The position numbers and the translations under genes are program-made. From Anodontia alba (lineage: Eukaryota; Mollusca; Bivalvia; Lucinida; Lucinidae), in the NCBI GenBank assembly GCA_964016985.1, contig OZ024833.1, positions 61,376,963 to 61,440,962 of the forward strand: a stretch of 64,000 nucleotides of DNA, read 5' to 3'. Of this stretch, positions 33,442-43,451 are shown in pieces (position 1 is the first letter of the stretch; each line of letters opens with the position of its first letter). A model generated the notes under the pieces. It had not been told where the DNA came from, did not search any database, and saw only the letters and a list, made by a program, of their open reading frames with translations.

Positions 33442-33575
33442 GATAATGATAATCAAGCAAATAACCGTACAAGAAAAGAGATACAGAAGTAGAATAAAAA
33501 TCTAAAAGGTTGGCTTTAGAAAGAAAGAAAACGCAAAAGAATGAAAATCGGAGACTAGGTTTTATCAAAGTAACT
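33442..33575 (-). repeat. Spacer of duplicated segment; part of dispersed repeat R2
   Basis: GATAATGATAATCAAGCAA, AATAAAAATCTAAAAGG and AAAATCGGAGACTAGGTTTT match 31421-31554. The GAAAATCGGAGACT end matches the R2 blocks at 45.5 and 60.0 kb (reverse complement). Confidence 0.75.
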
Positions 33576-33753
33576 CATCATGAAAACATACCTATATAAT
33601 TTTGACCCCCTTAATCCCGAGGCGGTTCTAACGAGTACCCACAATCAATATTTTGAGCAAATATATGAAAATTATCAGAATTTTCTATCTGAAAATTTTC
33701 CTTTTTTGGTGGTAAAATTTTCAATGTATTTGAATAGGCGTGTTTTCGTAATG
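33576..33753 (-). mobile_element. PAL MITE with arm B and half palindrome deleted
   Basis: GACCCCCTTAATCCC joins GAGGCGGTTCTAACGAGT directly. Tips CATCATGAAAACATACC and GGCGTGTTTTCGTAATG, T flanks. Confidence 0.9.
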
Positions 33754-33850
33754 TCACATGCAGCAATGTAGTTTGCGAAGCTGCATATGACCCTAGTACC
33801 GGCTTAAGTGGTTTTCGATTTTCAAAGTAACCAGAATGAGTTCAATGGTC
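33754..33850 (-). repeat. Dispersed repeat R2, continuation
   Basis: GCAGCAATGTAGTTTGCGAA, CTAGTACCGGCTTAAGTGG and AAAGTAACCAGAATG match the reverse complement of 45420-45515. Confidence 0.65.
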
Positions 33851-33903
<53 letters not shown>

Positions 33904-33904
33904 A
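33850..33904. repeat. C17-(CA)n-A22 compound run
   Basis: A poly(C), CACACA, poly(A) sequence. Confidence 0.95.
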
Positions 33905-34112
33905 GGACAATGTGCACTATGTTGAAGTACGGGAAGTCAAAGGACTTGTTTTGAATCTGTTTCCAAGCATTAGTTTTACTAGCGTAAGTTACTAGACTTC
34001 TTTTCTTCTACAATATACTAGTGTTGCGTTACTTTCTTTGGTCAGTATATAATCGGTCAACCCGCTTTATACCGACATTCGATATACCGACAAAATTTGA
34101 TATAGTGATGTT

Positions 34113-34327
34113 TTAACTCTTTCGGTGGCAAATTTCAGACGACATTTGTCGTCTGCTTTTCTTTTTTTTAACAAACTATCGCTTGAAAAGAAGTTTATAC
34201 GTAAAGTTGAAAGACTGAATGTCAAACAACGTACATCCAGATGAGATGGCTCGTATGAGCCGTCTCATCTGGGTCTGTGCTGTTTCCAAAAGCCTATTAT
34301 TATCGCCTGTGGGAGTGAAAGAGTTAA
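34113..34327. mobile_element. TTAA-type MITE nested in GTTACACC-type MITE
   Basis: TTAACTCTTTCGGTGG and GGGAGTGAAAGAGTTAA, with exact TTAA at both sides. Hairpin ATCCAGATGAGATGGCTCGT with AGCCGTCTCATCTGGGT. An inverted relative is at 46171. Confidence 0.85.
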
Positions 34328-34592
34328 CAGGCACGAGACCTTCGCTCAAGAGGTGGCCACAAAAAAAAAATCAATAAAATGGTATTTCGTAGTTCAAGAA
34401 ACATACGTTTTGGATATTTGTTAGAATCGCCTCACTGAGGCGATTCTAACAAATGTCCAAAACAGATGTTCTCTGAGGATAGGAAAATATGCAAGAGCGT
34501 TTTACATACATTGTATCTCTCTGCTCAATAAGGATTCTTACCACAACAGCAAATTCATTTTAAAAGCAACATTTTTGGGAACAAACGCTGTC

Positions 34593-34871
34593 CATTACGA
34601 AAACATGCCTATTCAAATAGATACAAAATTTCACCTCCAAAAACTGAAAATTTTCAGATAAAAAACTCTGACATTTTTCATATCTCTGCTCAAAACATAG
34701 ATTGTGTGTACTCGTTAGAAACACCTCGCCAAGGCGGTTCTAACGAGTACCCACAATCTATGTTTTCGAGCAAAAATAAGAAAAATAATGTATACCCCTG
34801 TATACCCCAGTTTTACTACATAAAAGTGGGATTTAAGGGGGTCAAAATTGTGTAGGCATGTTTTCGTGATG
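34593..34871 (+). mobile_element. PAL MITE, full length, with 1-bp duplication at a known empty site
   Basis: The host reads AACGCTGTC | PAL | CGTTGT, whereas the uninterrupted copies read AATGCTGTCGTTG. One C is duplicated. The palindrome has mismatches in the left arm (GAAACACCTCGCC). Confidence 0.95.
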
Positions 34872-35100
34872 CGTTGTATAGCCGGTTTACAGTGTCATGC
34901 TCTGTCTGTATGAATACAATACAAGTGATCAATATAAACTGACAATATGTTTTTGCAATCAGCGTAGATACAGAGGAGACATCCGTCTACGCTGATTCAC
35001 ATAGAGTCTTTTGAAATTTAGATATAAAGTGATTCCCAGTAGATAGTGTGTGCAAAAACTGCAGACAATAATTGTTGTCTGAATTTTGGTGCCGAATGAG

Positions 35101-35315
35101 TTAACCCTTAAATCCGATAATCAAAAGTGCAGCAGACAATATATATATATATATATTTTTTTTTACATTTTTCAGAGCAAATACGATTTTGCATTTCATG
35201 TGAATCATGTGGTAGCAGACAATTCACATGAAATACGAGTCTTATTTTCTCTTAAAAAGTATATAAAGGAATTTAATATGTGTTGCCTGCTATAAATCTG
35301 GCGCCGTAAGAGTAA
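35101..35315. mobile_element. TTAA-type MITE (TTAACCCTTAAATCCG...GGCGCCGTAAGAGTAA)
   Basis: Subterminal GCAGACAAT and TTGCCTGC motifs. The inner hairpin TTTGCATTTCATGTGAATCA pairs with ATTCACATGAAAT. The TTAA at 35101 is also the right edge of a similar element ending TTTTGGTGCCGAATGAG, so two elements share one TTAA. Confidence 0.65.
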
Positions 35316-35684
35316 ATGCTAAAAAAATTCTTCAACAGTCCATTCCATATTTATGTCTGTAGGGTCCATTATCTAGTAAATGATAGCAAGTGCTTTCCTT
35401 TTAGAGTGGGCTTCTTTCAGAAGGAGGCAACCAAATGACAGACGGGTAAATATTCCCCTTAATGTATTATATGTACATGTACAAACCCAGAATTACGTTT
35501 CTTACCCTCATGGGTTGACGCGTCGCTAAACCCGCCCGAACTTATCATTACATGTACGTTTCTTTATGCAGCCGCGACATAGAACGAACTATGCTTTGTC
35601 TGATAAGGATATTCACTTTTTGCATTAAAAACTCCAGGAATTTGCGGATAAAACATATGTTTATAATTTGGCGCTGCATGAGAA

Positions 35685-35911
35685 TTAACCATTCAAGCCT
35701 AGCGTCCCATAAAAGAGACATTGGCAAACCGTGTAGACCCAGATCAGACGCCGCAGAAAGCGGCGTCTGATCAGGGTCTACACTGTTTGCTTTAAGTAAG
35801 GAATTTTTATAAAACATGGTAATAATAAAACTACTCAGGCGCCCCTTCTACTGGAAATGGACCCGTCCAAATAGTTATGGTAGAAGGGTCCACTTGATAT
35901 AAATGGGTTAA
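35685..35911. mobile_element. TTAA-type MITE with ATCAGACGCCGC hairpin
   Basis: TTAACCATTCAAGCC and ATATAAATGGGTTAA with TTAA on each side. Hairpin GTGTAGACCCAGATCAGACG with CGTCTGATCAGGGTCTACAC. Again the left TTAA abuts another element's end (AATTTGGCGCTGCATGAGAA). Confidence 0.75.
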
Positions 35912-35934
35912 GGGAATAAAACTGGTAAAACTCC

Positions 35935-36110
35935 CGGTGGTTTTCTTCTGACCATTCCAAGACGGTTCATCTGTTGCAGTTTTTATTTGTGCGTCAGTGG
36001 TTTCATATGTGCATTTGTTTTGTCATTATTTGTTCCTCATATCTCCTTTTTGTGTCTCGGTAATACTTTGCTTCGTGATTATGGCATTTTCAGGGTACTA
36101 TTACTTGTAT
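35935..36110 (-). repeat. Dispersed repeat R
   Basis: CTTCTGACCATTCCAAGACG, GGTTCATCTGTTGCAG, TTTGTTCCTCATATCTCC and GTGATTATGGCATTTTCAGG. It serves as an uninterrupted reference for the PAL insertion at 43.5 kb. Confidence 0.7.
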
Positions 36111-36156
36111 ATGTATGTTTGTTGTGAAAATAAATAGCAAGAAGCATCTTCAAAAA

Positions 36157-36435
36157 CATCACGAAAACACACCTATATAATTTTGACCCCCTTAAACCCC
36201 ACTTTTATATAGTAAAACTGAGGTTTACAGGGGTATACATTATTTTCTTATTTCTGCTCAAAAACATAGATTGTGGGTACTCGTTAGAACCGCCTCGGCG
36301 AGGCGGTTCTAACGAGTACCCACAATCTATGTTTCTGAACAGAAATAAGAAAAATATCGGAATTTTTTATCTGAAAATTTTTCGGTTTTGGTTGTAAAAT
36401 TTTCAATATATTTGAATAGGCGTGTTTTCGTAATG
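36157..36435 (-). mobile_element. PAL MITE, full length (arm B first)
   Basis: Canonical tips, A flanks on both sides, perfect central palindrome with centre CGGCG. Confidence 0.94.
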
Positions 36436-37474
36436 AGAAGGTTCGAAAAGCGACTTTAAAAATATGAAAAATAACGTTTATCGCAAACTGTGAATATCTC
36501 ACGACATATACTGCTTTCCATACAGCTATTTACATTCATGGGTCAGAGAATGATTTTAACCGACTTCGTCGAATAAAATTAATACACTAGACATACCTTA
36601 AATTTGAGATTGACCTGTCCGAAGCACTGGGTAGAAGAATCCACTCGGCGTAAATGCGTTATAAAAGTAATTGTATAATAGATCTACAGGGGACCAACAA
36701 AACCTACAGACCATTTTTATATGCACTGTTAAGGCCTTAATCAATATGTAAATGCTTACATACTGGTCAGGGCTTCCGGGGTTCGTTCTTTTTTAAATTA
36801 ACACAGACTGAGCATTTTGCATGCAAACGTTATAGTTCTTGATTAGATAATAGATTGTGCTGATACACATTATCATCATTATTACACTATCATCACATAT
36901 TACACTATTGTAATTATATTGTTGTAAGTACATTGTTGTATTACACTGTTGTAATACGACAACCTATACCTTGTCAGTGGTTAGTATGGTAGACGTACTA
37001 TACTGTACAACCCCTATGGACGTCGGAAAGGGGCCGCAGGGACGCCCGCCGTCCCAATATTCTTATCAGTTATAAGTTTCAGCAAAATAAAAAAATGACG
37101 ATTAGAAATAAACGAGATAAGTTTGTTTTCAGATTTTAAAAAATACGTCCTTCCAGGCGGGCGGGCAGGCGTAGTCTGAGGTTTACCTTTCGGTTAACCT
37201 ATTGAAAAACCCGTCCATACATGTAACAGTTGTCATCTACGCTTGCCGTGCTAAATGCTTGCAGGGGCCCCCACAAAACTCATTTCGCTCGAGAATCTGA
37301 TGAAGTTGTGATAGTTATTTTTGAAATAAGCTTCTAGTAGCATTAACAATAACAGAAGATTCTTAGTCTTTAGTTCGCTGAATACAAAATTTGCGGACAA
37401 CAAATGATCAATAGTTTTGTAATATTTCCGTTTTTTTCCCAAGAAAATAGGACTTGGTATTTCATGCGAATCGT
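36436..37474. other. Mostly unassigned; TTAA-family tail fragment at 36607-36660
   Basis: GACCTGTCCGAAGCACTGGG and AGAATCCACTCGGCGTAAAT resemble the right end of the element at 59369-59580. GTAATACA/TTGTAA short repeats lie near 36,890-36,960. No gene seen. Confidence 0.4.
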
Positions 37475-37599
37475 CTCCTGAGGATTTGTCATTTAAATAT
37501 GTGAATTTCTATCAAAATCCGGATCAAGTAATCTGATTGGCTGGAAATTAGAAGTGGGCGTGGCATCTTAATTTATTCAGCATGACAAGGGTTAACATC
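37475..37599 (-). mobile_element. Partial TTAA MITE (TCAGCAKGACAAGGGTTAA end)
   Basis: GGATCAAGTAATCTGATTGG, GAAGTGGGCGTGGCATC and TTCAGCATGACAAGGGTTAA match half of the elements at 44171, 52184 and 52514. The left half is missing. Confidence 0.7.
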
Positions 37600-38493
37600 A
37601 AAGGTTTGACCATCGCAATTTGATATAATACATGTACCACTTCTGTAAAGTTATGATCTCTTATCAATTTGAAGAAAAATAAAAGAACTTTAAAAAAAAA
37701 AACAACAAAATCATGCCAAAATTGGTACCAGAATATGATGTTGGTGTCTGTACTAAGACGTTAACGGACGACATGAGCAATTTGATCTCACAGCGGTGCA
37801 CTACTATTGGAAATCCTTCGAGACATCACAGCTTAAAGATTACTTCCATAAGTTAGGAAATGTTCTTCGAGGGAACAAGGTATCGGCTGGCAGCTATTGG
37901 CATATTTAACAGATATTTTATGTTGGGGTTTCTATATATTAGAAACTATTGGTAATTGTGAACTAAAGGTGTGTTATAATAAACACTGATGTATAGTTTT
38001 GGGTAAGTTATAATATATTGATTAGTTCCGTTGTTATTTTCCTACTCTCTCTCTCTCTCTCTCTCTCTCTGTTTCTCTCTCTCTCTCTAGGTACCTCCCA
38101 CAACTGACAATTTTATTATGATTCGTAATTAACAAATAATAATGATAATAATAATAATAATGATAATAATAAACTATTACAACGTTTTAATACCTTATTT
38201 CATTTTTGTTCACCCGATTTAATTTACATGCATATTTTACAATATTCTCAAAAGTTGATTTGCTGACTGCTGAGAAAATATAAATTTGATATCATTTAAT
38301 AGTTATAATCTAGTCTATTAGCAGCTGGTGTTTACATAACGTCGTACGGATCAAAATTAATAAGTTCGAAAGTATTAGAAACTACATTGTATCAAATGAT
38401 AGACACGATACCAAAATTGTAGACACATTCCAAATGAAGCTGCTACTCTTGTTTTGCTTTAATTCTTCATACTGTAATGATTCTTTCTTTCTT

Positions 38494-38524
<31 letters not shown>

Positions 38525-38526
38525 TC

Positions 38527-38593
<67 letters not shown>

Positions 38594-38776
38594 ATGCGTT
38601 GGCTAGTGAAGGTTCATATTTATCTTATGTCGTGTGAGACGTAAACATTCACTTGCGAATTCGAACAACATGCGAAGACATGACATGTGGATATGAATTA
38701 TACTCAGATTAGAGAATTATTGAGTAACAGCTAATGTACGTTTGCGTTAGCTGGGACGGGTAATGGATGCGAGGTA
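37600..38776. other. Repeat-poor stretch with microsatellites
   Basis: (CT)n at about 38045-38092, (AAT)n at about 38130-38172, (TTTC)n at about 38484-38525 and (TATC)n at about 38527-38592. No MITE tips. The Ser/Leu/Ile-Tyr repeat frame at 38434-38637 is a translation of the microsatellites. Confidence 0.7.
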
Positions 38777-39104
38777 CAATCGACTCTCGTTATCTCGAAT
38801 TCCAAGGGACTCTCTGAAATACTTCGAGATATCCGTATTTTGACATATCAGATTTGCAGAAATGAGGAAAAACTAATTCGATTAACTACATTTAACAAAT
38901 ATATGTGTAATTGGACTCTTGAAGTTAGACTTATATTGAAAATATGGAAAAGAGGAGAAATTGCTCCTTATGAGCAATTTCTCCCCTTTTCCATAATGTT
39001 TTTTACTTGTTGTTAGATTTTCATGTTTGGGCAGAGAACAGATTTTCACTTCGAGATAAGTGGTTATTCGAGATAAGTGAGTTCGAGATAGCGAGGATCA
39101 GCTG
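38777..39104. mobile_element. pogo-like MITE of a second subfamily
   Basis: TA-flanked ends CAATCGACTCTCGTTATCTC and GTTCGAGATAGCGAGGATCA then GCTG. The central hairpin is different in sequence: GGAAAAGAGGAGAAATTGCT with AGCAATTTCTCCCCTTTTCC. Confidence 0.8.
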
Positions 39105-39668
39105 TATTTTACACTAGTCTCAGCACATGTTTAGATTATAATAAACTATGTCGCATAAAAAAAGACAAACAAACTCTCCAAGTCGCTAGGAGATCCCTTA
39201 ACGCACACGTCTGATTATAGAAGCTACCTGAACCATTACGGAAAACATCGTATGCGGATGACCTGTTGAAAGTGCTCGGCTGTACAGACAAGCTGGCTTT
39301 GCTGTCTTTATACCGTTATTGACATAATATTGGAACACGTGAACTCCTTACCATACTTGTCCTAGAATTTGAACCAGTACATTTGACGTCCTGTTGGTTG
39401 ACGTGTTTAAAAACTGCACGTTTAGTGACACACGGTAATTACGCAAATTAGAATCCGCATTCTGCGGCGTCCGATCTGAGTCTACAAGGTATGCTCAGGC
39501 CTTTCTGTCCGAATATTTAGGCTAAATATGTTATGTGCCTAAAGTCCATTTTCAATAGCTTTCTAAATGTCATACCCTCAGAGGCATCATTAAAACAAAC
39601 CGCAACGTGATCGCATATGAATAAAGGGTCTCCCTTTGTTGTTCATTTTTACGTTTAAAGATTATTAA
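39105..39668. other. Unassigned; diffuse similarity to 47.7 and 60.9 kb
   Basis: ACTCCTTACCATACTTGTCC, AATTTGAACCAGTACA, CGCATTCTGCGGCGTCCGAT and TATTTAGGCTAAAT are shared with the two other sites, so an old hairpin-bearing repeat is present without clear ends. Confidence 0.4.
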
Positions 39669-39879
39669 TTAACACTTTCATCCCTGTGTTTGTGAATTGG
39701 ACTCTTCCATCTTTGAATTTAGATATTTCTATTTTTGCTAAAGGGGGTGACATTAAAAAATTGAGAACTAAATGGCAACAGTGTTGAGCCAGATGAGACA
39801 GCTCATAATGAGCTGTCTCATCTGGTTCTACACTGTTTGAAGAGGTATTTGGTTTGGTCTGCTGGGCTGAAAGGGTTAA
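39669..39879. mobile_element. TTAA-type MITE with ATGAGACAGCTC hairpin
   Basis: TTAACACTTTCATCCCTG and CTGGGCTGAAAGGGTTAA. Hairpin AGCCAGATGAGACAGCTCAT with ATGAGCTGTCTCATCTGGTT. It also has GACTCTTCCATCTTTGAAT in common with the element at 3471. Confidence 0.85.
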
Positions 39880-39924
39880 TCGCAATGAAAGGATAGGACA
39901 TAATGTAAATGCCATACGACAGAT

Positions 39925-40352
39925 TGCTTTCTGGCGAAATGTGCACAAGTACACAAGTACTGGTTGACTGCTAAGAGGACTAAGTCAATAAGTGAACTCA
40001 GGAACTGATACATTCAGATCCACATCAAGACCCCAAAACCAAAGGGAAATACAGACACATATAATTAAGCAGCCACAAACAGAGAAAACAGCAAGCAGAT
40101 TTGGCAGCTCTTACCAAAAAAGGTGGCAGCTCTGTTACCAAAACTTAACGGAATATATCTTAAAATTGCATAGTTGTTAAAAGAAAGAAAAAGAACATTT
40201 AAAAGTGAAAAACTACATAACAATTAACAAAGAGTACCACGATGAAAGTACGCCTACCGTCTGCCCAGGAAAACGTGTGGTTAGGTAAACTTACCGCGCT
40301 CAGTATGACGCTAATGTGATGACTGGGCCGTAAAACCTCAACACAAACAAAT
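39925..40352 (+). mobile_element. Type-1 SINE 3' part, interrupted by repeat Q
   Basis: TTTCTGGCGAAATGTGCACA, GTACTGGTTGACTGCTAAGA and GGACTAAGTC, then foreign sequence, then CGTCTGCCCAGGAAAACGTG, GGTTAGGTAAACTTACCGCG and GGGCCGTAAAACCTCAACAC. The order matches the 28.7-kb copy. Confidence 0.8.
39986..40255 (+). repeat. Repeat Q inserted in SINE
   Basis: AATAAGTGAACTCAGGAACT at the left edge, then the same blocks as 13695-13885. The longer copy here defines at least 270 bp of this unit. I see no clear inverted ends. Confidence 0.6.
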
Positions 40353-40379
40353 ACGACATATTGCATGCTTAGTGGTTAA

Positions 40380-40806
40380 CCCAGTCAAGGTTAACCCTTT
40401 TATTGCCCCTTGTAATCGAAAGACAGCGGGTAGGGCCGCAGACTTAATGACGGCATAATCCATGGTTTTCCCTGACTTCCATTTTGGCAGTTTTAACCCC
40501 CCAAAATCTTGTTTGGGACCCTTGAAATTAGGGGCAAGAATTATGAATATCTAGGCAATAAATGCTCATAAAGCACATAGCAAATTGTAGCAGACGACAT
40601 TCTAAAATTGATTCTATTTTTCAGACAAAAATAAGAAATGACATTTCATTACAAGCAAACTGTAGCAGAGGACATTCTAAAATTGATTTTAAACAAAAAT
40701 GAGACTTAATAATTCACATGAAATATCAAACCTTATTTTATCTGATAATAAAAAGCATAAAAAGAAACATCAGGAGAAACTTATAGGATAAGCTAGGTGG
40801 CGCTAC
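40380..40806. mobile_element. Degenerate TTAA/GTCGTCTGC-type element(s)
   Basis: TTAACCCTTTTATTGCCCC at 40391 and two copies of a GTAGCAGACGACATTCTAAA block at about 40589 and 40663. They match the reverse complement at 58,985. Ends are not resolvable. Confidence 0.45.
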
Positions 40807-40906
40807 GCTCAAAAATTGTGTTTGGTTGTCATTTTTGACCAAGAAAATAGAAAAAAATAAAAAAGGAAAAAATGATCAGACTACAACCCAGACTACCGCA
40901 CCCCCT

Positions 40907-40948
40907 TCCCCGCCTCCCCCCCCCCCCCCCACACACACCCACCCCACC
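40907..40948. repeat. Poly(C)/CCCA run
   Basis: C-rich low complexity ending in ACACACCCACCCC. Confidence 0.9.
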
Positions 40949-41063
40949 ACGAAAGTTACCTTCGGTTGTTCCAGCAATCTTTAAATGTAAAAGTTTTCTT
41001 CATTTCAATTTTCGACACTCTTCACGACTGGTTTTGTAAAGATAATGCGCTATCTTTTTCTGC

Positions 41064-41267
41064 ATGTTTTATCAACTGAAGTTTTTTTTATTGAATGGAA
41101 CAATGAGACCCGACTTTTATGTCGAAAACGTATTTACAACAGAGAACCATAATTTAATTGTCTCCACGGAACATAGCTTAGGAGTGCAATATGACGTTTT
41201 ACTATGGAATCAACTTGCTTGCAAAAGATCTATTTGCACAGAGGTGATAAATCGCGCTCGAGTTTAA
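41064..41267 (+). CDS. Unrecognised small ORF in repeat-free sequence
   Basis: A 67-codon frame with RPDFYVENVFTTENHNLIVS and CKRSICTEVINRARV, moderately protein-like, with no low complexity and no MITE overlap. The assigned start is arbitrary and I know no family. It is more likely chance than a gene. Confidence 0.15.
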   Translation: MFYQLKFFLLNGTMRPDFYVENVFTTENHNLIVSTEHSLGVQYDVLLWNQLACKRSICTEVINRARV

Positions 41268-41429
41268 TGCATTTAATAGTTTAGGTATAGTTGTATCCAA
41301 ATATTTGTTCAAATAGTTCTAGATGTTTTACCGATTAGAATGAGAGGGAAATATATGAAACAAAACGTGAGAAAACGTACCTTCTTGCATGAGCGCCCTA
41401 CGAAGACTTAAATCCTCCTGCGCACCCAG

Positions 41430-41590
41430 GCGGTCTTTTTAGAGCTTTCGTTGTCCGCATGTAGAAACTTTGCATTCTTAGCTATCGAACTGTGCCCAGT
41501 AAAGATTCTGATCAGGTTGCGAGAATGCGCAGGCTTATCTGAATATTTGCTGGGCGTACATGTCCGACTGTACGTGTTCTGACAATGCGA
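41430..41590 (+). mobile_element. ACGAAGACTC hairpin-family fragment
   Basis: CTTTCGTTGTCCGCATG, AACTTTGCATTCTTAGCTAT, GATCAGGTTGCGAGAATGCG and TGCTGGGCGTACATGTCCGA then CTGTACGTGTTCTGAC, matching the right half of 62779-62992. Confidence 0.65.
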
Positions 41591-41636
41591 CTCTTATCAT
41601 ATTCGTCTCAGACGTGTAAATATGGTTCTTGCACAC

Positions 41637-41846
41637 CAGGGCCCAGTTGTTCAAAACTAACGATGTCGTCAATTAACGTATCGTGAACTTTAATCTTTTA
41701 ATATGGCCTATACATGTATGCTAATATGTTTTGCTGAAAATATGTGAGTAGCTTTTGCATTTGCAAATGCTACTCACATTTTTCAGCAAAATGTTTTGAC
41801 CACTTACGAGCTCATTAAGCTAATGACGCCTTGAACAATTGGGCCC
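41637..41846. mobile_element. GGGCCCAGTTGTTC MITE at the end of the long foldback
   Basis: Left GGGCCCAGTTGTTCAAAAC and right CTTGAACAATTGGGCCC. The inner hairpin TTTTGCTGAAAATATGTGAG, then TAGC, pairs with GCTACTCACATTTTTCAGCA. It separates CACACCA from AGATATGGAAATCC, which are joined (CACACCAGATAAGGAAATCC, reverse strand) at the opposite arm end near 42,670. Confidence 0.8.
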
Positions 41847-42676
41847 AGATATGGAAATCCTGGATTTAACCCTAGGATAGAAATTTTTAACCTATCCAGG
41901 TTATCCTGCCCAGGGTAAGATAAAAATCGAGAATTCTCACGCGTTTGATATACACTAGTTGTAATGGACGTCACGTACGCCATCGTTAAGGTTTACGTCA
42001 CTGAGCGTAATGGCGTCATTAAACGCCACAGCAATGTCATCACAAGATAGCGTACGTCAGCAATCGAAGTGACTGCATTACTAAAAAGAAATCTATGTTC
42101 AGAAACGAAAGGTGTGCAAGAAACATAATCAATCATGGGTGTGAGGGCTAGATAGAAAAATCCGTCCCTCGCATTCAAAGTCTGGCATCACTCGGTAAGC
42201 CTCGTGATGCCAGACAGTGATCCTTGGGACGGATTTTTCTATCTATCCCTCACACTAATGATAGATCCATATAATCTATCATTGGTGTGATGGGTAGATA
42301 GAAAATTCCTTCCCGACGATCACTGTCTGGCATCAAGAGGCTTGCCGAGTGATGCCAGAATTTGATGGCGAGGGACGGATTCTTCTATCTATCCCTCACA
42401 CCCATGATAGATTCTTTAATTTGCACAACTTTCATTTCTGAACATAGATTTTAATACTGCAGTCCGCCATATTGTGATGGCATCACTGTGGCGTTTAATG
42501 ACGCCATTACGTTCAGTGACGTAAATCTTAACGATGGCGTACGTGACGTCCATTACAACCAGTGCTTATCAAACACATGAGAATTCTCGATTTTTATCTT
42601 AGTCTGTGTAGGATAACCTTTGTAGGATAAAGAACTCTATCCCAGGGTTAAATCCAGGATTTCCTTATCTGGTGTG
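41847..42676. mobile_element. Long foldback element, two arms of about 400 bp
   Basis: The left arm (from ATATGGAAATCCTGGATTTA) is the inverted counterpart of the right arm (ending TAAATCCAGGATTTCCTTAT). Matched landmarks: GAGAATTCTC, TAATGGACGTCACGTACGCC, ATGGCGTCATTAAACGCCAC, TCTATGTTCAGAAA, ATCATGGGTGTGAGG and GGGACGGAT. The centre is near 42,258. Each arm itself ends in a smaller hairpin with GATGCCAGACAGTG. No ORF. Identity of the arms is high but not perfect. Confidence 0.92.
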
Positions 42677-42679
42677 CAA

Positions 42680-43088
42680 GACGCATGTTGCTATCATTTC
42701 GCTGTTTCTGATAATGTTCACAGCCATTTTTATATGTTTACACAAGCATGAGAATGTTACATTTATTGGTTCTTTTTTGACATTTTGAGTTTGTGAAACG
42801 TCACCAGCACACAGGCGCGACTGACAATAACAGATCAGATGTTTGCATATGGCTTTGAATTTTATGCCCAGGGTCCTTTGTTTAATGTCTTTGATCGTAC
42901 GTGCAACAATCTTAGTTTTCCTTGAACCATTTTGTTTTGTGTTTCTCTAAAACACTATACATGTATTTTTTCCGAGAACACAGAAACTGCTGCATGCCGG
43001 TAAATGCCAGTGTTCAATGTCTGTTTATTTATATCCAAGAAATTTAATGAGACTGAAAGGTTATATGTCCTTGTACCTCTGTATTACT
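42680..43088. other. Unassigned sequence
   Basis: No element ends or convincing frames. Confidence 0.4.
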
Positions 43089-43090
43089 TA

Positions 43091-43441
43091 CAGTCGAACT
43101 TCAATAGCTCGAACACCGATAGCTCGTTTACCATGGCTAATAAAAACTCGTTTTTAGACCCTACAATTTTTTTTTCGATTGATTAAAAAAAAAAAAAAAA
43201 AGGAATAGGGGAATTCTCTGATTTTATCGTGAAATTGTATGTTGTGTGTACTCATTAGAATCGCCTCGATGAGGCAATTCTAATGAGTACACTCGACATA
43301 CCATTATCGTAAAGAAGATCGAAAACACCGTTTGCTTCCTGACTTTGCGCCATGGTAAACCCTCACTCGCTCGAACTACCCATGTTTCGAACAAATTTCT
43401 GTGGTTGCAAAGTTGTGGTTCGAGCCATTGAGGTTAGACTG
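43091..43441. mobile_element. pogo/Tigger-like MITE, complete
   Basis: TA-flanked CAGTCGAACTTCAATAGCTC and GAGCCATTGAGGTTAGACTG. Central hairpin (43250-43295) GTACTCATTAGAATCGCCTC with its complement around ATG. Confidence 0.9.
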
Positions 43442-43451
43442 TATACTGTAT

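Larger units (their letters stand above)
34056..34890. mobile_element. GTTACACC-type MITE carrying two nested insertions
   Basis: Left GGTCAACCCGCTTTATACCG, CGAGACCTTCGCTCAAGAGG, the hairpin TTTGTTAGAATCGCCTCACT with its complement, GGAACAAACGCTGTC and the right end CGTTGTATAGCCGGTTTACA match the copies at 46.8 and 63.0 kb. A TTAA MITE (34113-34327) and a PAL (34593-34871) are inserted. Confidence 0.8.

Noticed and set aside
35552..35817. Short ORFs with RPRSDAAESGV / SVDPDQTPLSAASDLGLHG on opposite strands
   Set aside because: Both are readings of the ATCAGACGCCGC hairpin of a TTAA MITE; similar peptides occur at 30788 and 55945.
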